From the NCBI GenBank assembly GCA_011522945.1, contig WTHY01000097.1, forward strand, positions 1 to 19,006: 19,006 nucleotides of DNA, read 5' to 3'. This document shows positions 1-7,150 of this stretch, in pieces (the stretch's first letter is position 1; the number at the start of each line of letters is the position of its first letter). The DNA comes from Alphaproteobacteria bacterium. Lineage in GTDB: Bacteria; Pseudomonadota; Alphaproteobacteria; Puniceispirillales; Puniceispirillaceae. Below the pieces are notes generated by a model that had not been told where the DNA came from, did not search any database, and worked only from the letters and a program-made list of their open reading frames with translations. A program made the position numbers and the translations under genes.

Positions 1-781
1 CACGGAAATATTCACCCATAGCAGCCGCTGTATATGGCGCTAAGAACTGCATTGGCGCTGGGTCAGATGCTGTTGCCGCAATCACGATTGAATATTCAAG
101 CGCACCATTTTCCTCTAATGAACGCACAATCTGTGCAACTGTTGAGCGCTTCTGGCCAACAGCAACATAGATACAGAATAGCTTTTGCGAATCATCATCA
201 CCAGCTGCTTCATTCACAGGCTTCTGGTTGATGAAAGTATCAATCGCAATCGCAGTCTTACCAGTTTGACGGTCACCAATGATAAGCTCACGCTGACCAC
301 GGCCGATAGGAATCAAGCTATCAATTGCCTTAAGACCTGTTTGCATTGGCTCATGCACAGATTTACGAGGCATAATACCAGGCGCTTTTACTTCAACACG
401 GCTACGCGTCACGTCAGTCAGTGGGCCCTTGCCATCAATTGGATTGCCCAGCGCATCAACAACGCGGCCAAGCAAGCCTTTGCCGATTGGTGCATCAACA
501 ATTGATGATGTACGACGAACAACATCACCTTCATTAATGCCGCGGTCATCGCCAAAGATAACAACACCAACATTATCTGTTTCTAGGTTTAGGGCCATGC
601 CCTTAACGCCGCCGTCAAATTCCACCAATTCACCGGCCTGAACTTGGTCAAGGCCGTAGACGCGGGCAATACCGTCGCCAACTGACAGAACGCGGCCGAC
701 TTCAGCCACCTCTGCTTCATTACCGAAATTGGAAATTTGATCTTTCAGGATTGCTGAAATCTCAGCTGCACGAATATCCAT
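1..781 (-). CDS. atpA: ATP synthase F1 subunit alpha (partial, 3' end outside window)
   Basis: Alpha subunit of the F1 sector of F-type ATP synthase, a cytoplasmic-face peripheral membrane complex that makes ATP from the proton gradient. The first 260 codons are present and the rest lies beyond the left edge. The N-terminus reads MDIRAAEISAILKDQI, the usual membrane-proximal helix. The beta-barrel segment (about residues 25-95) contains GDGIARVYGL and ends before the nucleotide-binding domain. The Walker A loop GDRQTGKT falls at residues 169-176, as in the E. coli protein, and VAVGQKRSTVAQIV follows. The ATG overlaps the atpH stop codon by one base (TGATG on the minus strand), so the two genes are translationally coupled and the order is atpH-atpA, as in the atpHAGDC operon of alphaproteobacteria. 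Identification is secure. Confidence 0.98.
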   Translation of the reverse strand, partial: MDIRAAEISAILKDQISNFGNEAEVAEVGRVLSVGDGIARVYGLDQVQAGELVEFDGGVKGMALNLETDNVGVVIFGDDRGINEGDVVRRTSSIVDAPIGKGLLGRVVDALGNPIDGKGPLTDVTRSRVEVKAPGIMPRKSVHEPMQTGLKAIDSLIPIGRGQRELIIGDRQTGKTAIAIDTFINQKPVNEAAGDDDSQKLFCIYVAVGQKRSTVAQIVRSLEENGALEYSIVIAATASDPAPMQFLAPYTAAAMGEYFR

Positions 782-1353
782 CACATCGCACCCTTCATAG
801 CTGCTTCAAGCCGGTTGAGTTTTGTTTTGATTGACGTATCGAACATCTTTGAGCCGATACGCACGATGAGGCCACCAATCAAGGACGGGTCAACCCGCAT
901 TGATAGAGACACAGTTTCTGCTCCCGCCAGTTTGGCAACTGTTTTTTCAACAGCAGCTTGGCGGCTGGCATCCAACTCCACAGCTGAGACAACTTCTGCA
1001 GTAATCTCGCCACGACGGTTGGCAACCAGTTCGGCAAATGCCGAGATAATCTGAGGCAAAACAAATAGCCGGCTATTGCCAGCTACTGCGCCCACGAATT
1101 TCACTGTTAGGGGGTTAGCCTTAGCTTTTTCCAGCATAGCTGTCATGGCTGCGGCCTGGTCAGCTTGTGCATAGATAGGAGATGAAATGACAGCTTTCAG
1201 ATCGTCATGCGCCTCTATCAGCTCGGCCAGACTTTTCAAATCGGCCAGAACAGCGTCCACAGATTTTGCATCCTCTGCCAAATCGTAAAGTGCACCTGCA
1301 TAGCGGCCAGCGAGACCTTTTGCGTTTGAACTCACGTCCTTGCCCTTTTCCAT
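781..1353 (-). CDS. atpH: ATP synthase F1 subunit delta
   Basis: Delta subunit (OSCP-like) of ATP synthase, which clamps the F1 head to the b-subunit stator. It has 190 codons from the ATG, close to family length. The N-terminal helical domain starts with AGRYAGALYDLAEDA. The C-terminal signature contains DPSLIGGLIVRIGSKMFDTS followed by LNRLEAAM, which is characteristic of the family. The start is uncertain. The ATG at 1353 is poorly placed for a Shine-Dalgarno site, whereas a GTG at 1335 (V7, leading into SSNAKGLAGRY) has AAGGG seven bases upstream and matches the usual N-terminus of alphaproteobacterial AtpH. It is the first gene of the atp operon here and overlaps atpA by one base. No key feature is missing. 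Confidence 0.95.
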   Translation of the reverse strand: MEKGKDVSSNAKGLAGRYAGALYDLAEDAKSVDAVLADLKSLAELIEAHDDLKAVISSPIYAQADQAAAMTAMLEKAKANPLTVKFVGAVAGNSRLFVLPQIISAFAELVANRRGEITAEVVSAVELDASRQAAVEKTVAKLAGAETVSLSMRVDPSLIGGLIVRIGSKMFDTSIKTKLNRLEAAMKGAM

Positions 1354-1652
1354 ATTGCGTCTTTTGACGGGGCTGTTTCAGACTGATTTCCCTAGCCGTT
1401 ATAACGCATTCTTTTCAGCATGCTGCAGCCAGAGAGCCTGAACCCTCATAATTCCACGGTTCTGCTAGCACACCGCCATCTGAAAGGCAAGGCAGGGATG
1501 AGACAAAAATGCCCTTTGATCCACTATGTCGCACATCAAGAAAGCTATGCTTGAAATGACAAGTCAGACCAACTCCGGCGCGTTTGAGAAAAATAGCGAT
1601 AAAAATCGCAAAATTCTGCGGAAAATTGCACCTACAACTTAAGCGAGGCCTG
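1354..1652. other. priA-atpH spacer, likely holding the atp operon promoter
   Basis: This gap of about 300 bp separates the priA stop from atpH. On the minus strand it holds a weak terminator-like hairpin close to priA and, nearer atpH, two overlapping short palindromes: CAGCATGCTG (1416-1425) and GCTGCAGC (1422-1429). A TATAAC hexamer on the minus strand lies just downstream of them and could be a -10 element, but no good -35 stands 16-18 bases upstream. An open frame of 88 codons crosses most of the gap on the minus strand. It lacks a recognisable product and runs into the priA end, so I do not call it a gene. Confidence 0.4.
1589..1609 (-). terminator. Weak candidate intrinsic terminator after priA
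   Basis: On the minus strand, about 45 bases past the priA stop, GCGAT and ATCGC form a five-pair stem with a TTTT loop. After the stem comes TA-type sequence with a run of five T (1593 down to 1589). Geometry and orientation fit a terminator for priA that would insulate the atp operon. The stem is short, so this is tentative. Confidence 0.4.
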
Positions 1653-4400
1653 TTATAGGAAATTATAGGGATCAATATCAATTTGCAATCTGGTTGCTGA
1701 TGGTAGTTTGACCTGATCGGTCCAGTCTTTGAGAATTCTTTGTATATCTACATGCCGTGGTGCACTGATTAAGAATCGGACCCTATGGCGCCCGCGAATT
1801 TGCGCGATAGGGGCTGGCGCAGGGCCAAAGATATAGACTGTCTCAAAAGCAGGAATAGCCTTCGCGAGTGCTTGTGCTACCTCTTGCAGGCGAGAGAGCT
1901 GCGTGTCTGTTAAAATCAGTGCTGCCAGGCGCCCATAAGGCGGCATTTGTGCGGCTTGTCTTGCCTGTAACTCCTGCGCAAAAAACATGTCCCTATCGCC
2001 AGCTTGCAATGCGGTAATCACGGGATGATCAGGCGCGCTTGTCTGAATGAGGGCGCGCCCCGGCTTTTGCCCCCGACCTGCACGTCCAGCCACCTGCATC
2101 AACATTTGAAATGTACGTTCAGCACCCCGCAAATCACCACCTTGCAGGCCTAAGTCCCCGTCAACCACGCCAACAAGTGTCAAATCTGGAAAATGATGAC
2201 CTTTCGCCGCCATCTGGGTGCCGATAATGATATCCACTTCACCATCTATTATAGCGCGCAAACTCTCATCAGCAGCTGCCTTTCCAGCCAGCGCGTCACT
2301 TGAGAAAATTGTAAAGCGTGCCTCTGGGAACCGTGTCAGCACTTCTTCAGCCAGCCTTTCTACCCCCGGACCAACCAGCTGCATCGAATCAGCCTCTCCG
2401 CAAGCAGAGCAATCTTTCTGGACTGGCTGAGCTGTTCCACATTGATGGCAAATTTGTCGCCCAACCAGACGATGTGTCACCAACAGGCTGTCACATTGAT
2501 AACAGATACGCCTATCCCCACAAGAGGCACATATGGCCATAGGTGCATAACCCCTACGGTTCAGATATAACAGCGTTTGATCACCTGCTTCTAAAGTTGC
2601 CTCAATGGCCTGCACGAGCGGCTGTGATAACCACTTGCCGCGCTCTGGTGCTTGCTGTCGCAGATCAATTGTTTGCAATTTTGGCAATTCTGCTGCGCCA
2701 AAACGATGGGTCAGCTGCCAATGCCTGTAGCGGCCTTGCTGCATGTTAGCCCAACTTTCTAGAGAGGGCGTCGCACTGGATAGAATAACAGGAATATCTG
2801 ATGTCTTAGCACGGAGCACGGCCATATCACGTGCCTGATAGATAACCTGATCTTCCTGTTTAAAAGCAGCGTCATGCTCCTCATCAACAACGATAAGCCC
2901 GAGCTTGCTGAAAGGCAGAAACAAGGCTGATCTGGCGCCCACCACAACCATCGGCGTGCCAGATATGGCAGCGCGCCAAATTGCACGCTTCCGGCTTGCT
3001 GTAACAGAGGAATGCCAGACAAAGGGAGGCGTGCCAAACCAGCTTTCAAACCTATCCTGAAAACTCTTTGTGAGGGCAATTTCAGGTAGCAAAATGAGAA
3101 TTTGCTGACCCGCCGCGAGCGCTTGACGCACCGCCTGAAAATACACCTCTGTTTTACCTGAACCTGTCACACCATCAAGCAAATGCACCTGAAAATTATC
3201 AAGGGCCTTGCCCATGCCGATAGCAATTTCAGATTGCGCATCAGTCAGGCTGAGATCTGTCTTAGATAGATACATCTCTGGCAACTGATCTGGTTTTGAC
3301 TGATGCCAGCTGGAGAGCTGACCAGCTAGATACATCGCTTTTATGGTAGAGGTGGCTGTACCTGTTTCTCTTGAAATGACAGCAGCTGGCAATGGTGGGG
3401 CTTGGTCCAGAAACTGCAGAACCCGCTGCCGGGCCGCACTTAACGGCTGTAGCTTCAGCGCATCACGCTGACTTGTCTCAGGCACATGAAACACCTGTTC
3501 GGTTGGCGCAGGCAGACAGGCTGATGGCACTGACAACATCATCCGCAAGACAGCGCCAAAAGGAGCAACTGTCCAGCCCGCAACCTGCTCGAGGAAGTCG
3601 AGATTTCTTTGGTCTAATGCCGGCAGCTCTGAGATTTGGTGAATAGGCTTTAGCTTCTTTATCTCAATATCTGCACGCTCTTGAACAGAGATGATAACAC
3701 CCCATAACAGGCGCATGCCGACAGGCACCTCAACAAGCTGGCCCACAGCAATAGCGGATCTCGCAGTGTCATCATTTGCCATATGGTCTTTGGCGCGCAT
3801 GCCTGCATATTTTATACTGTTTGAACCTGTGTTTTCAGATTCCAGATTATCTGATTCTGCTTCGTCTGATTCTGCGCCGTCTGATTCTGCTTCGTCTGAT
3901 TTTAGATAGCTCATATCCCCTATATCTGAATCAGCATTGTCTAATTCAGTATTTCCTGATTCTGAGCTATTTGATTCTGAGCTATTTGATTCTGAGCTAT
4001 TTGATTCTGGGCTATGTGGTACTGGGCTATGTGATTCAAAGTCTGCCGGCCCTAAATAATCATAGGCAATAATCTGTCCTCTGCCTAAAGGGAGCGGCAC
4101 CGCAACTTTATAAATCTGTCTATTTCTTGTGCTGCCAGTTTCTCTGGTGGTTTCTCTGGAGGTTTCTCTGGCTGTGCCTTCAGCTCCTAAATCACCATCT
4201 TTTATATTATAGGCAGAAACAGCACTACTCGCTTGACCACTGTCTATTTCAGCGTTGGCTGTTTTACCACTGCCCATAGCACCGCTGGCCATTTCAGCAT
4301 TAGCCATTGCACCACTAATAGGCATATCACCAGTGGAGCTGTCTCTAGCTGCTTTGTCGTCAGACATATCAGCAGATTGGGCAGGTGCTTTTATCTTCAT
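1653..4400 (-). CDS. priA: Primosomal protein N' (PriA helicase) with N-terminal extension and acidic repeat insert
   Basis: Superfamily 2 3'-to-5' helicase that recognises abandoned replication forks and reloads the replisome. The 915 residues exceed the usual 730 or so. The 3'-binding domain begins at about residue 97 (VAVPLPLGRGQIIAYDYLGP), breaks off, and resumes at about 219 (VGQLVEVPVG). The stretch between (about 119-215) is Ser/Glu/Asp/Asn rich with pentapeptide repeats. Residues 1-96 form another low-complexity segment rich in Ala, Ser, Gly and Thr. Removing both leaves about 720 residues. The helicase core is intact: Walker A GVTGSGKT (410-417), DEEH (506-509), eight zinc-ligand cysteines (624, 627, 633, 636, 651, 654, 664, 667), GTQMAAKGHHFP, QVAGRAGR, and the C-terminal DIDPYNFL. 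The ATG has AGAAAGA upstream. The last Met before the core is residue 42, so part of the extension is real whichever ATG is used. Confidence 0.96.
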   Translation of the reverse strand: MKIKAPAQSADMSDDKAARDSSTGDMPISGAMANAEMASGAMGSGKTANAEIDSGQASSAVSAYNIKDGDLGAEGTARETSRETTRETGSTRNRQIYKVAVPLPLGRGQIIAYDYLGPADFESHSPVPHSPESNSSESNSSESNSSESGNTELDNADSDIGDMSYLKSDEAESDGAESDEAESDNLESENTGSNSIKYAGMRAKDHMANDDTARSAIAVGQLVEVPVGMRLLWGVIISVQERADIEIKKLKPIHQISELPALDQRNLDFLEQVAGWTVAPFGAVLRMMLSVPSACLPAPTEQVFHVPETSQRDALKLQPLSAARQRVLQFLDQAPPLPAAVISRETGTATSTIKAMYLAGQLSSWHQSKPDQLPEMYLSKTDLSLTDAQSEIAIGMGKALDNFQVHLLDGVTGSGKTEVYFQAVRQALAAGQQILILLPEIALTKSFQDRFESWFGTPPFVWHSSVTASRKRAIWRAAISGTPMVVVGARSALFLPFSKLGLIVVDEEHDAAFKQEDQVIYQARDMAVLRAKTSDIPVILSSATPSLESWANMQQGRYRHWQLTHRFGAAELPKLQTIDLRQQAPERGKWLSQPLVQAIEATLEAGDQTLLYLNRRGYAPMAICASCGDRRICYQCDSLLVTHRLVGRQICHQCGTAQPVQKDCSACGEADSMQLVGPGVERLAEEVLTRFPEARFTIFSSDALAGKAAADESLRAIIDGEVDIIIGTQMAAKGHHFPDLTLVGVVDGDLGLQGGDLRGAERTFQMLMQVAGRAGRGQKPGRALIQTSAPDHPVITALQAGDRDMFFAQELQARQAAQMPPYGRLAALILTDTQLSRLQEVAQALAKAIPAFETVYIFGPAPAPIAQIRGRHRVRFLISAPRHVDIQRILKDWTDQVKLPSATRLQIDIDPYNFL
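3836..3910. repeat. 15-bp tandem repeats in priA, cluster A
   Basis: Five consecutive 15-bp units. Three of them (3851-3865, 3866-3880, 3881-3895) are almost identical (CTGATTCTGCTTCGT, with the middle one differing at two bases). The flanking units at 3836-3850 and 3896-3910 are degenerate. The period is a multiple of three and the units encode pentapeptides of the SDEAE/SDGAE type in PriA (about residues 164-188). Confidence 0.9.
3958..4032. repeat. 15-bp tandem repeats in priA, cluster B
   Basis: Three perfect copies of GATTCTGAGCTATTT (3958-3972, 3973-3987, 3988-4002) are followed by two degraded copies (4003-4017, 4018-4032). They encode ESNSS pentapeptides at about PriA residues 123-147. 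Perfect repeats next to degraded ones suggest recent slippage expansion. Confidence 0.92.
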
Positions 4401-4604
4401 GGTATCTTTCTAGCAAATATGTTTGCACCGAGCGATATGTTTAGAGCTGAAAATCATTTTCAAATTACGTATTTGATTGCGGTCTTGCAGGCCGGATAAC
4501 AGACCAGTAAAGTAATCATCAGGAGCAGAGACACTGTTATGATTAGCCTGAGGCGAATCAAACAGATATCAGCTCAACCAATCACCCAATTGCAAGGCAA
4601 CATA
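4401..4604. other. Divergent priA / transaldolase promoter region
   Basis: This 204 bp spacer must carry start signals for two divergent transcripts. For the plus strand, a weak candidate is TTGCAG (4485-4490) with a 17-base spacer to TAAAGT (4508-4513). For priA I see only the GA-rich ribosome-binding sequence next to the ATG. The plus-strand frame is open through part of the spacer, but its 22 extra codons are not part of the transaldolase family. Confidence 0.35.
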
Positions 4605-5258
4605 ATGAAAATTTTCTTAGATACAGCAGATATTGATGAAATCCGCACGCTGAATGAAACAGGTATGGTTGATGGCGTGACGACAAACCCATCTCTGATA
4701 GCTAAGGCAGGTCGCAACATCCTTGATACAACAGCAGAAATTTGTGCCTTGGTTGATGGCCCTGTAAGTGCAGAGGTTACCGCAACAGACTATGAAACCA
4801 TGTTAAAAGAGGGTGAAAAACTAGCCGCTATTGCTGAAAATGTGACAGTTAAGGTGCCTCTGACTATTGATGGGCTTCGGGTATGTAAACACCTTAGCGA
4901 TAATGGCACTATGGTAAATGTTACACTTTGCTTCAGTGCGGCACAGGCATTGATGGCAGCTAAGGCAGGCGCCAGCTTTATTTCTCCCTTTGTTGGCAGG
5001 CTGGATGATATTGGCGCAGATGGTATGAATCTAATTTCTGATATCATCACACTTTATGATCAATATCATTTCAACACAGAGGTTCTGGTGGCCTCAGTAC
5101 GTGGGCCACAGCATGTTGTAGATGCTGCCTTGCTTGGTGCAGATGTTGTTACGATCCCGCCAAAAATTCTCACACAGCTATATCAGCACCCGTTAACCGA
5201 TAAGGGCCTTGCCGCCTTTCTGGCTGACTGGGAAAAAACCGGCCAATCAATTTTATAG
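4605..5258 (+). CDS. Small transaldolase (TalC/FSA-type subfamily)
   Basis: Class I aldolase of the short transaldolase / fructose-6-phosphate aldolase family, cytoplasmic, most likely transferring dihydroxyacetone units in the non-oxidative pentose phosphate pathway. The start is the ATG at 4605, which gives MKIFLDTADIDEIR, the family N-terminus; AAGG lies seven bases upstream. The protein is 217 residues, the usual length. Signatures are DGVTTNPSLIAK (23-34), the Schiff-base lysine K83 in VKVPLT, NVTLCFSAAQALMAAKAGA (about 105-123), SPFVGRLDDIG, and the C-terminal HPLTDKGLAAFLADW. The Phe in TLCFS fits transaldolase better than fructose-6-phosphate aldolase, which has Tyr there, so I favour transaldolase activity. 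It diverges from priA, a neighbourhood seen in other alphaproteobacteria. Confidence 0.93.
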   Translation: MKIFLDTADIDEIRTLNETGMVDGVTTNPSLIAKAGRNILDTTAEICALVDGPVSAEVTATDYETMLKEGEKLAAIAENVTVKVPLTIDGLRVCKHLSDNGTMVNVTLCFSAAQALMAAKAGASFISPFVGRLDDIGADGMNLISDIITLYDQYHFNTEVLVASVRGPQHVVDAALLGADVVTIPPKILTQLYQHPLTDKGLAAFLADWEKTGQSIL

Positions 5259-5338
5259 CCAGTCAATGTCATAAATACCTAATAGTTGCAACTAGCCTGG
5301 CCATTAGATGAGAGGGATTGTGAGAGGAAATTAACTTT
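5259..5338. promoter_or_regulatory. Transaldolase-DUF484 spacer with a 12-bp perfect palindrome
   Basis: The 80 bp gap contains the perfect palindrome TAGTTGCAACTA (5283-5294) and, next to the DUF484 start, GAGAGGA about ten bases before the ATG. The palindrome resembles an operator half-site pair, but no factor can be named from sequence. I see no convincing terminator after the transaldolase gene, so the plus-strand genes may be co-transcribed. Confidence 0.3.
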
Positions 5339-5917
5339 ATGACACAAGACCATCCACAATCCCCAAAAATCATCGATGTCACAGGCAAATTGGCAGCACG
5401 GGCACAGGCTGAGGCGCGTAATCTGCGAAAAGCGCATCAGCAGCTGCTTGATTTGGCAGCAGAAAATATGCTGCATTGGCAACAATTGCATCATGCGACA
5501 CTTGGGTTTCTAGCCTGTACAGATCTAACCAGCTTCGGTCAAATGGTGGATGAAGAATTACCAGTCATCTTTGGCCTATCAGGCGCACGCCTAATTATGC
5601 CAACAGAGACCGCTATCGCAGAGGCTGAGGCGCTTGGCTTCCTAACCATACCGCAAAGTGAGATTGATGAGCTTTGCGCTGCGCAATCAGTATATCTAGG
5701 TCCGGCAAAAGGCCAGGGGACAGGATTATTTTCCGCGCCAAGTGCGTCAATGGCTGTGATTGCCCTACCTGACCAACTCCCGCCGCCTATTGCTGGCTCA
5801 GCACTTGTGCTTGGCGGACGTGATGAGGCTAGCTTTACGCCTGATATGGGTCAGACCTTGCTTACCTATTTGGCTGAGATTGTCGGTGTGGCGCTTCTTG
5901 CACGGCTAGAAGCCTGA
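5339..5917 (+). CDS. DUF484 (GAF-like) family protein
   Basis: A 192-residue protein of the DUF484 family (YigA in E. coli), whose biochemical role is not established. Residues about 15-55 form a charged, Ala/Gln/Leu-rich helix (LAARAQAEARNLRKAHQQLL) likely to be a coiled coil. A GAF-like alpha/beta domain follows (about 60-192), containing IFGLSGARLIMP, SMAVIALPD, GSALVLGGRDEASFTPDMG and the final helix TYLAEIVGVALLARL. These are typical of the family. No membrane segment or signal peptide is visible. It lies immediately upstream of xerC, an association also seen in E. coli, and its stop codon is seven bases from the xerC start, so coupled expression is likely. Family assignment is good; function is unknown. 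Confidence 0.88.
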   Translation: MTQDHPQSPKIIDVTGKLAARAQAEARNLRKAHQQLLDLAAENMLHWQQLHHATLGFLACTDLTSFGQMVDEELPVIFGLSGARLIMPTETAIAEAEALGFLTIPQSEIDELCAAQSVYLGPAKGQGTGLFSAPSASMAVIALPDQLPPPIAGSALVLGGRDEASFTPDMGQTLLTYLAEIVGVALLARLEA

Positions 5918-5932
5918 TGCCTGATGCCTGAG
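5912..5932. repeat. 7-bp tandem triplication at the DUF484 stop / xerC start
   Basis: GCCTGAT, GCCTGAT and GCCTGAG follow each other directly, covering the DUF484 stop codon (5915-5917) and the xerC ATG (5924). The unit is not a multiple of three, so gain or loss of one copy would change the spacing and overlap of the two genes but not the xerC reading frame after its ATG. Confidence 0.85.
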
Positions 5933-6838
5933 CAAGCGACTCCAACCTTATCTATCTGGCTTGATTCCTGGCGAAACTGGCTTATCGCTGAAAAACAATA
6001 TGCAGCTAACACCTGTGAAGCCTATCTTGCAGATTTTCAGGCCTATGCAGATTTCCTACGCTTATCAGGTGAAGCTGTAGACAGACCCACACGGCAACGA
6101 TTTCGTGCCTATCTTGCCAAATTGCAAGCTGACGATAAATCACGCGCCACAATTGCTCGCCATGTTGCCTCTATCCGCAGCTTTTATCGCTGTGCAGACA
6201 GGCAAGGCTGGATGGTCATTGATGATTTCAGCTGGATGAAAGCCCCAAAACAACCGCGAAGCCTGCCAAAAACCATTTCAGAAAATCAGGCCGCTGCTAT
6301 GCTTTCAGCTCTTGGCCAGCTGGAAAAACCATCTTGGCAAATTGCGAGAGACAGAGCTGTTCTACTCCTATTATATGGCTGTGGCTTACGCATTTCAGAA
6401 GCCTTATCCATTCAGGCAAATGATAGGCCACTAAAGGACTGGATACGAATCACAGGTAAGGGCGGAAAAGTGCGCGAAGTGCCAGTTTTACCGCTTGTGA
6501 CAACAGCTGTGGAACAAGCTGCGGAATTGTGCCCATTTCAGCCGCAAGGTGATGTGCCTTTATTCAGATCAAGTCGCGGCGGCGCTTATGGAGCAAGAGC
6601 TGTTCAACGGCTTGTCGAAGAATTGCGGCTACGTGCTGGCCTGCCCACCCACACAACCCCGCATGCATTGCGCCATGCATTTGCAACACATTTACTATCG
6701 GCAGGTGGGGATTTGCGCGCGATACAAGAGTTGCTTGGCCATGCAAGTCTGTCGACAACACAGCGCTACACCTATCTTGATGCTGGTCAGCTTTTGGATA
6801 TCCATAAACAAACCCATCCGCGCGGCAATTTAAAGTAA
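5924..6838 (+). CDS. xerC: Tyrosine recombinase XerC
   Basis: Site-specific tyrosine recombinase that acts with XerD at dif to resolve chromosome dimers at division. It has 304 residues, normal length. The N-terminal SAM-like core-binding domain covers about 8-95 (LIAEKQYAANTCEAYLADF). The C-terminal catalytic domain carries the full active site: R156 in CGLRISEA, K179 in TGKGGK, H247 and R250 in PHALRHAFATHLL, H273 in LGHASLSTTQ, and the nucleophile Y282 in RYTYLDAGQLL. Position beside a DUF484 gene favours XerC over XerD. The start at 5924 is fixed by the preceding stop; an ATG at 5917 opens only a four-codon frame. Degenerate copies of its 3' end lie downstream. Confidence 0.95.
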   Translation: MPEQATPTLSIWLDSWRNWLIAEKQYAANTCEAYLADFQAYADFLRLSGEAVDRPTRQRFRAYLAKLQADDKSRATIARHVASIRSFYRCADRQGWMVIDDFSWMKAPKQPRSLPKTISENQAAAMLSALGQLEKPSWQIARDRAVLLLLYGCGLRISEALSIQANDRPLKDWIRITGKGGKVREVPVLPLVTTAVEQAAELCPFQPQGDVPLFRSSRGGAYGARAVQRLVEELRLRAGLPTHTTPHALRHAFATHLLSAGGDLRAIQELLGHASLSTTQRYTYLDAGQLLDIHKQTHPRGNLK

Positions 6839-7045
6839 CAATAAGCAAATATGCAGACTATCAGACCTGCATTATTATGAGTGCTAGTCAGCTTCCCGAT
6901 TTTGACTAACAAATTTTTCTGCTAAGGCCTTTCGCTTGACGGGACGCAAACATGCAGGCCATTTTACCTGCTTCATTATGAGCACTGATCAGCAGCTGAA
7001 TATCTACAAACAAACCCGTACAGGCGGTGCGTTAATTAGTCTGTA
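6781..7045 (+). repeat. 101-bp-period degenerate repeats derived from the xerC 3' end
   Basis: Three related segments are spaced at 101 bp. TGCTGGTCAGCTT at 6781 (inside xerC) matches TGCTAGTCAGCTT at 6882 with one mismatch. Positions 6841-6900 match 6942-7001 at 40 of 60 bases without gaps at an offset of exactly 101. Positions 6796-6826 (xerC end) match 6998-7028 at 23 of 31 bases at an offset of exactly 202. In translation the last copy reads QQLNIYKQTRTGG against QLLDIHKQTHPRG in XerC. The copies outside xerC have stops and no start, so they are debris and not genes. Confidence 0.75.
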
Positions 7046-7150
7046 AATACCATGCCAGTCTGTTTGGGATTTATGGATGGCTTTAGGCAGCCCATACCTT
7101 GCGCTGGCAAATTCACCTCAAAAACGAGCATGATAGCGATAGCTACGCCT
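6839..7150. other. Convergent xerC / lpd intergenic region without a gene
   Basis: This 312 bp gap lies between two convergent genes. It is largely filled by the xerC-related repeats up to about 7045. After that comes a short further match to xerC (7051-7062) and sequence with no recognised content. Two small hairpins occur at equivalent positions of the repeat copies: ATGCAG/CTGCAT at 6851-6872 and GCAGG/CCTGC at 6954-6971. Neither is followed by a T-run, so I do not call either a terminator. TAGC/GCTA at 7134-7145 could be a weak minus-strand hairpin after lpd. Confidence 0.6.

Noticed and set aside
1415..1681. Open frame of 88 codons on the minus strand between priA and atpH
   Set aside because: It overlaps the priA end, has no recognisable domain and contains the probable terminator and atp promoter region. 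Composition looks like untranslated spacer.
3691..4072. Plus-strand frames opposite priA giving repetitive Leu/Ile or Ser/Asp peptides
   Set aside because: They are antisense readings of the 15-bp repeats in priA, whose own frame carries all PriA motifs.
4539..4604. Upstream ATG that would add 22 residues to the transaldolase
   Set aside because: The extra residues do not match the family, and the ATG at 4605 has a well-placed AAGG and gives the canonical N-terminus.
6851..6872. Hairpin ATGCAG/CTGCAT as a xerC terminator
   Set aside because: Six pairs with a ten-base loop and no T-run on either strand.
6839..7150. Possible dif or phage attachment site in the repeats beside xerC
   Set aside because: I found no 28-bp dif-like arrangement of two inverted half-sites, and no integrase, phage or element gene lies nearby.
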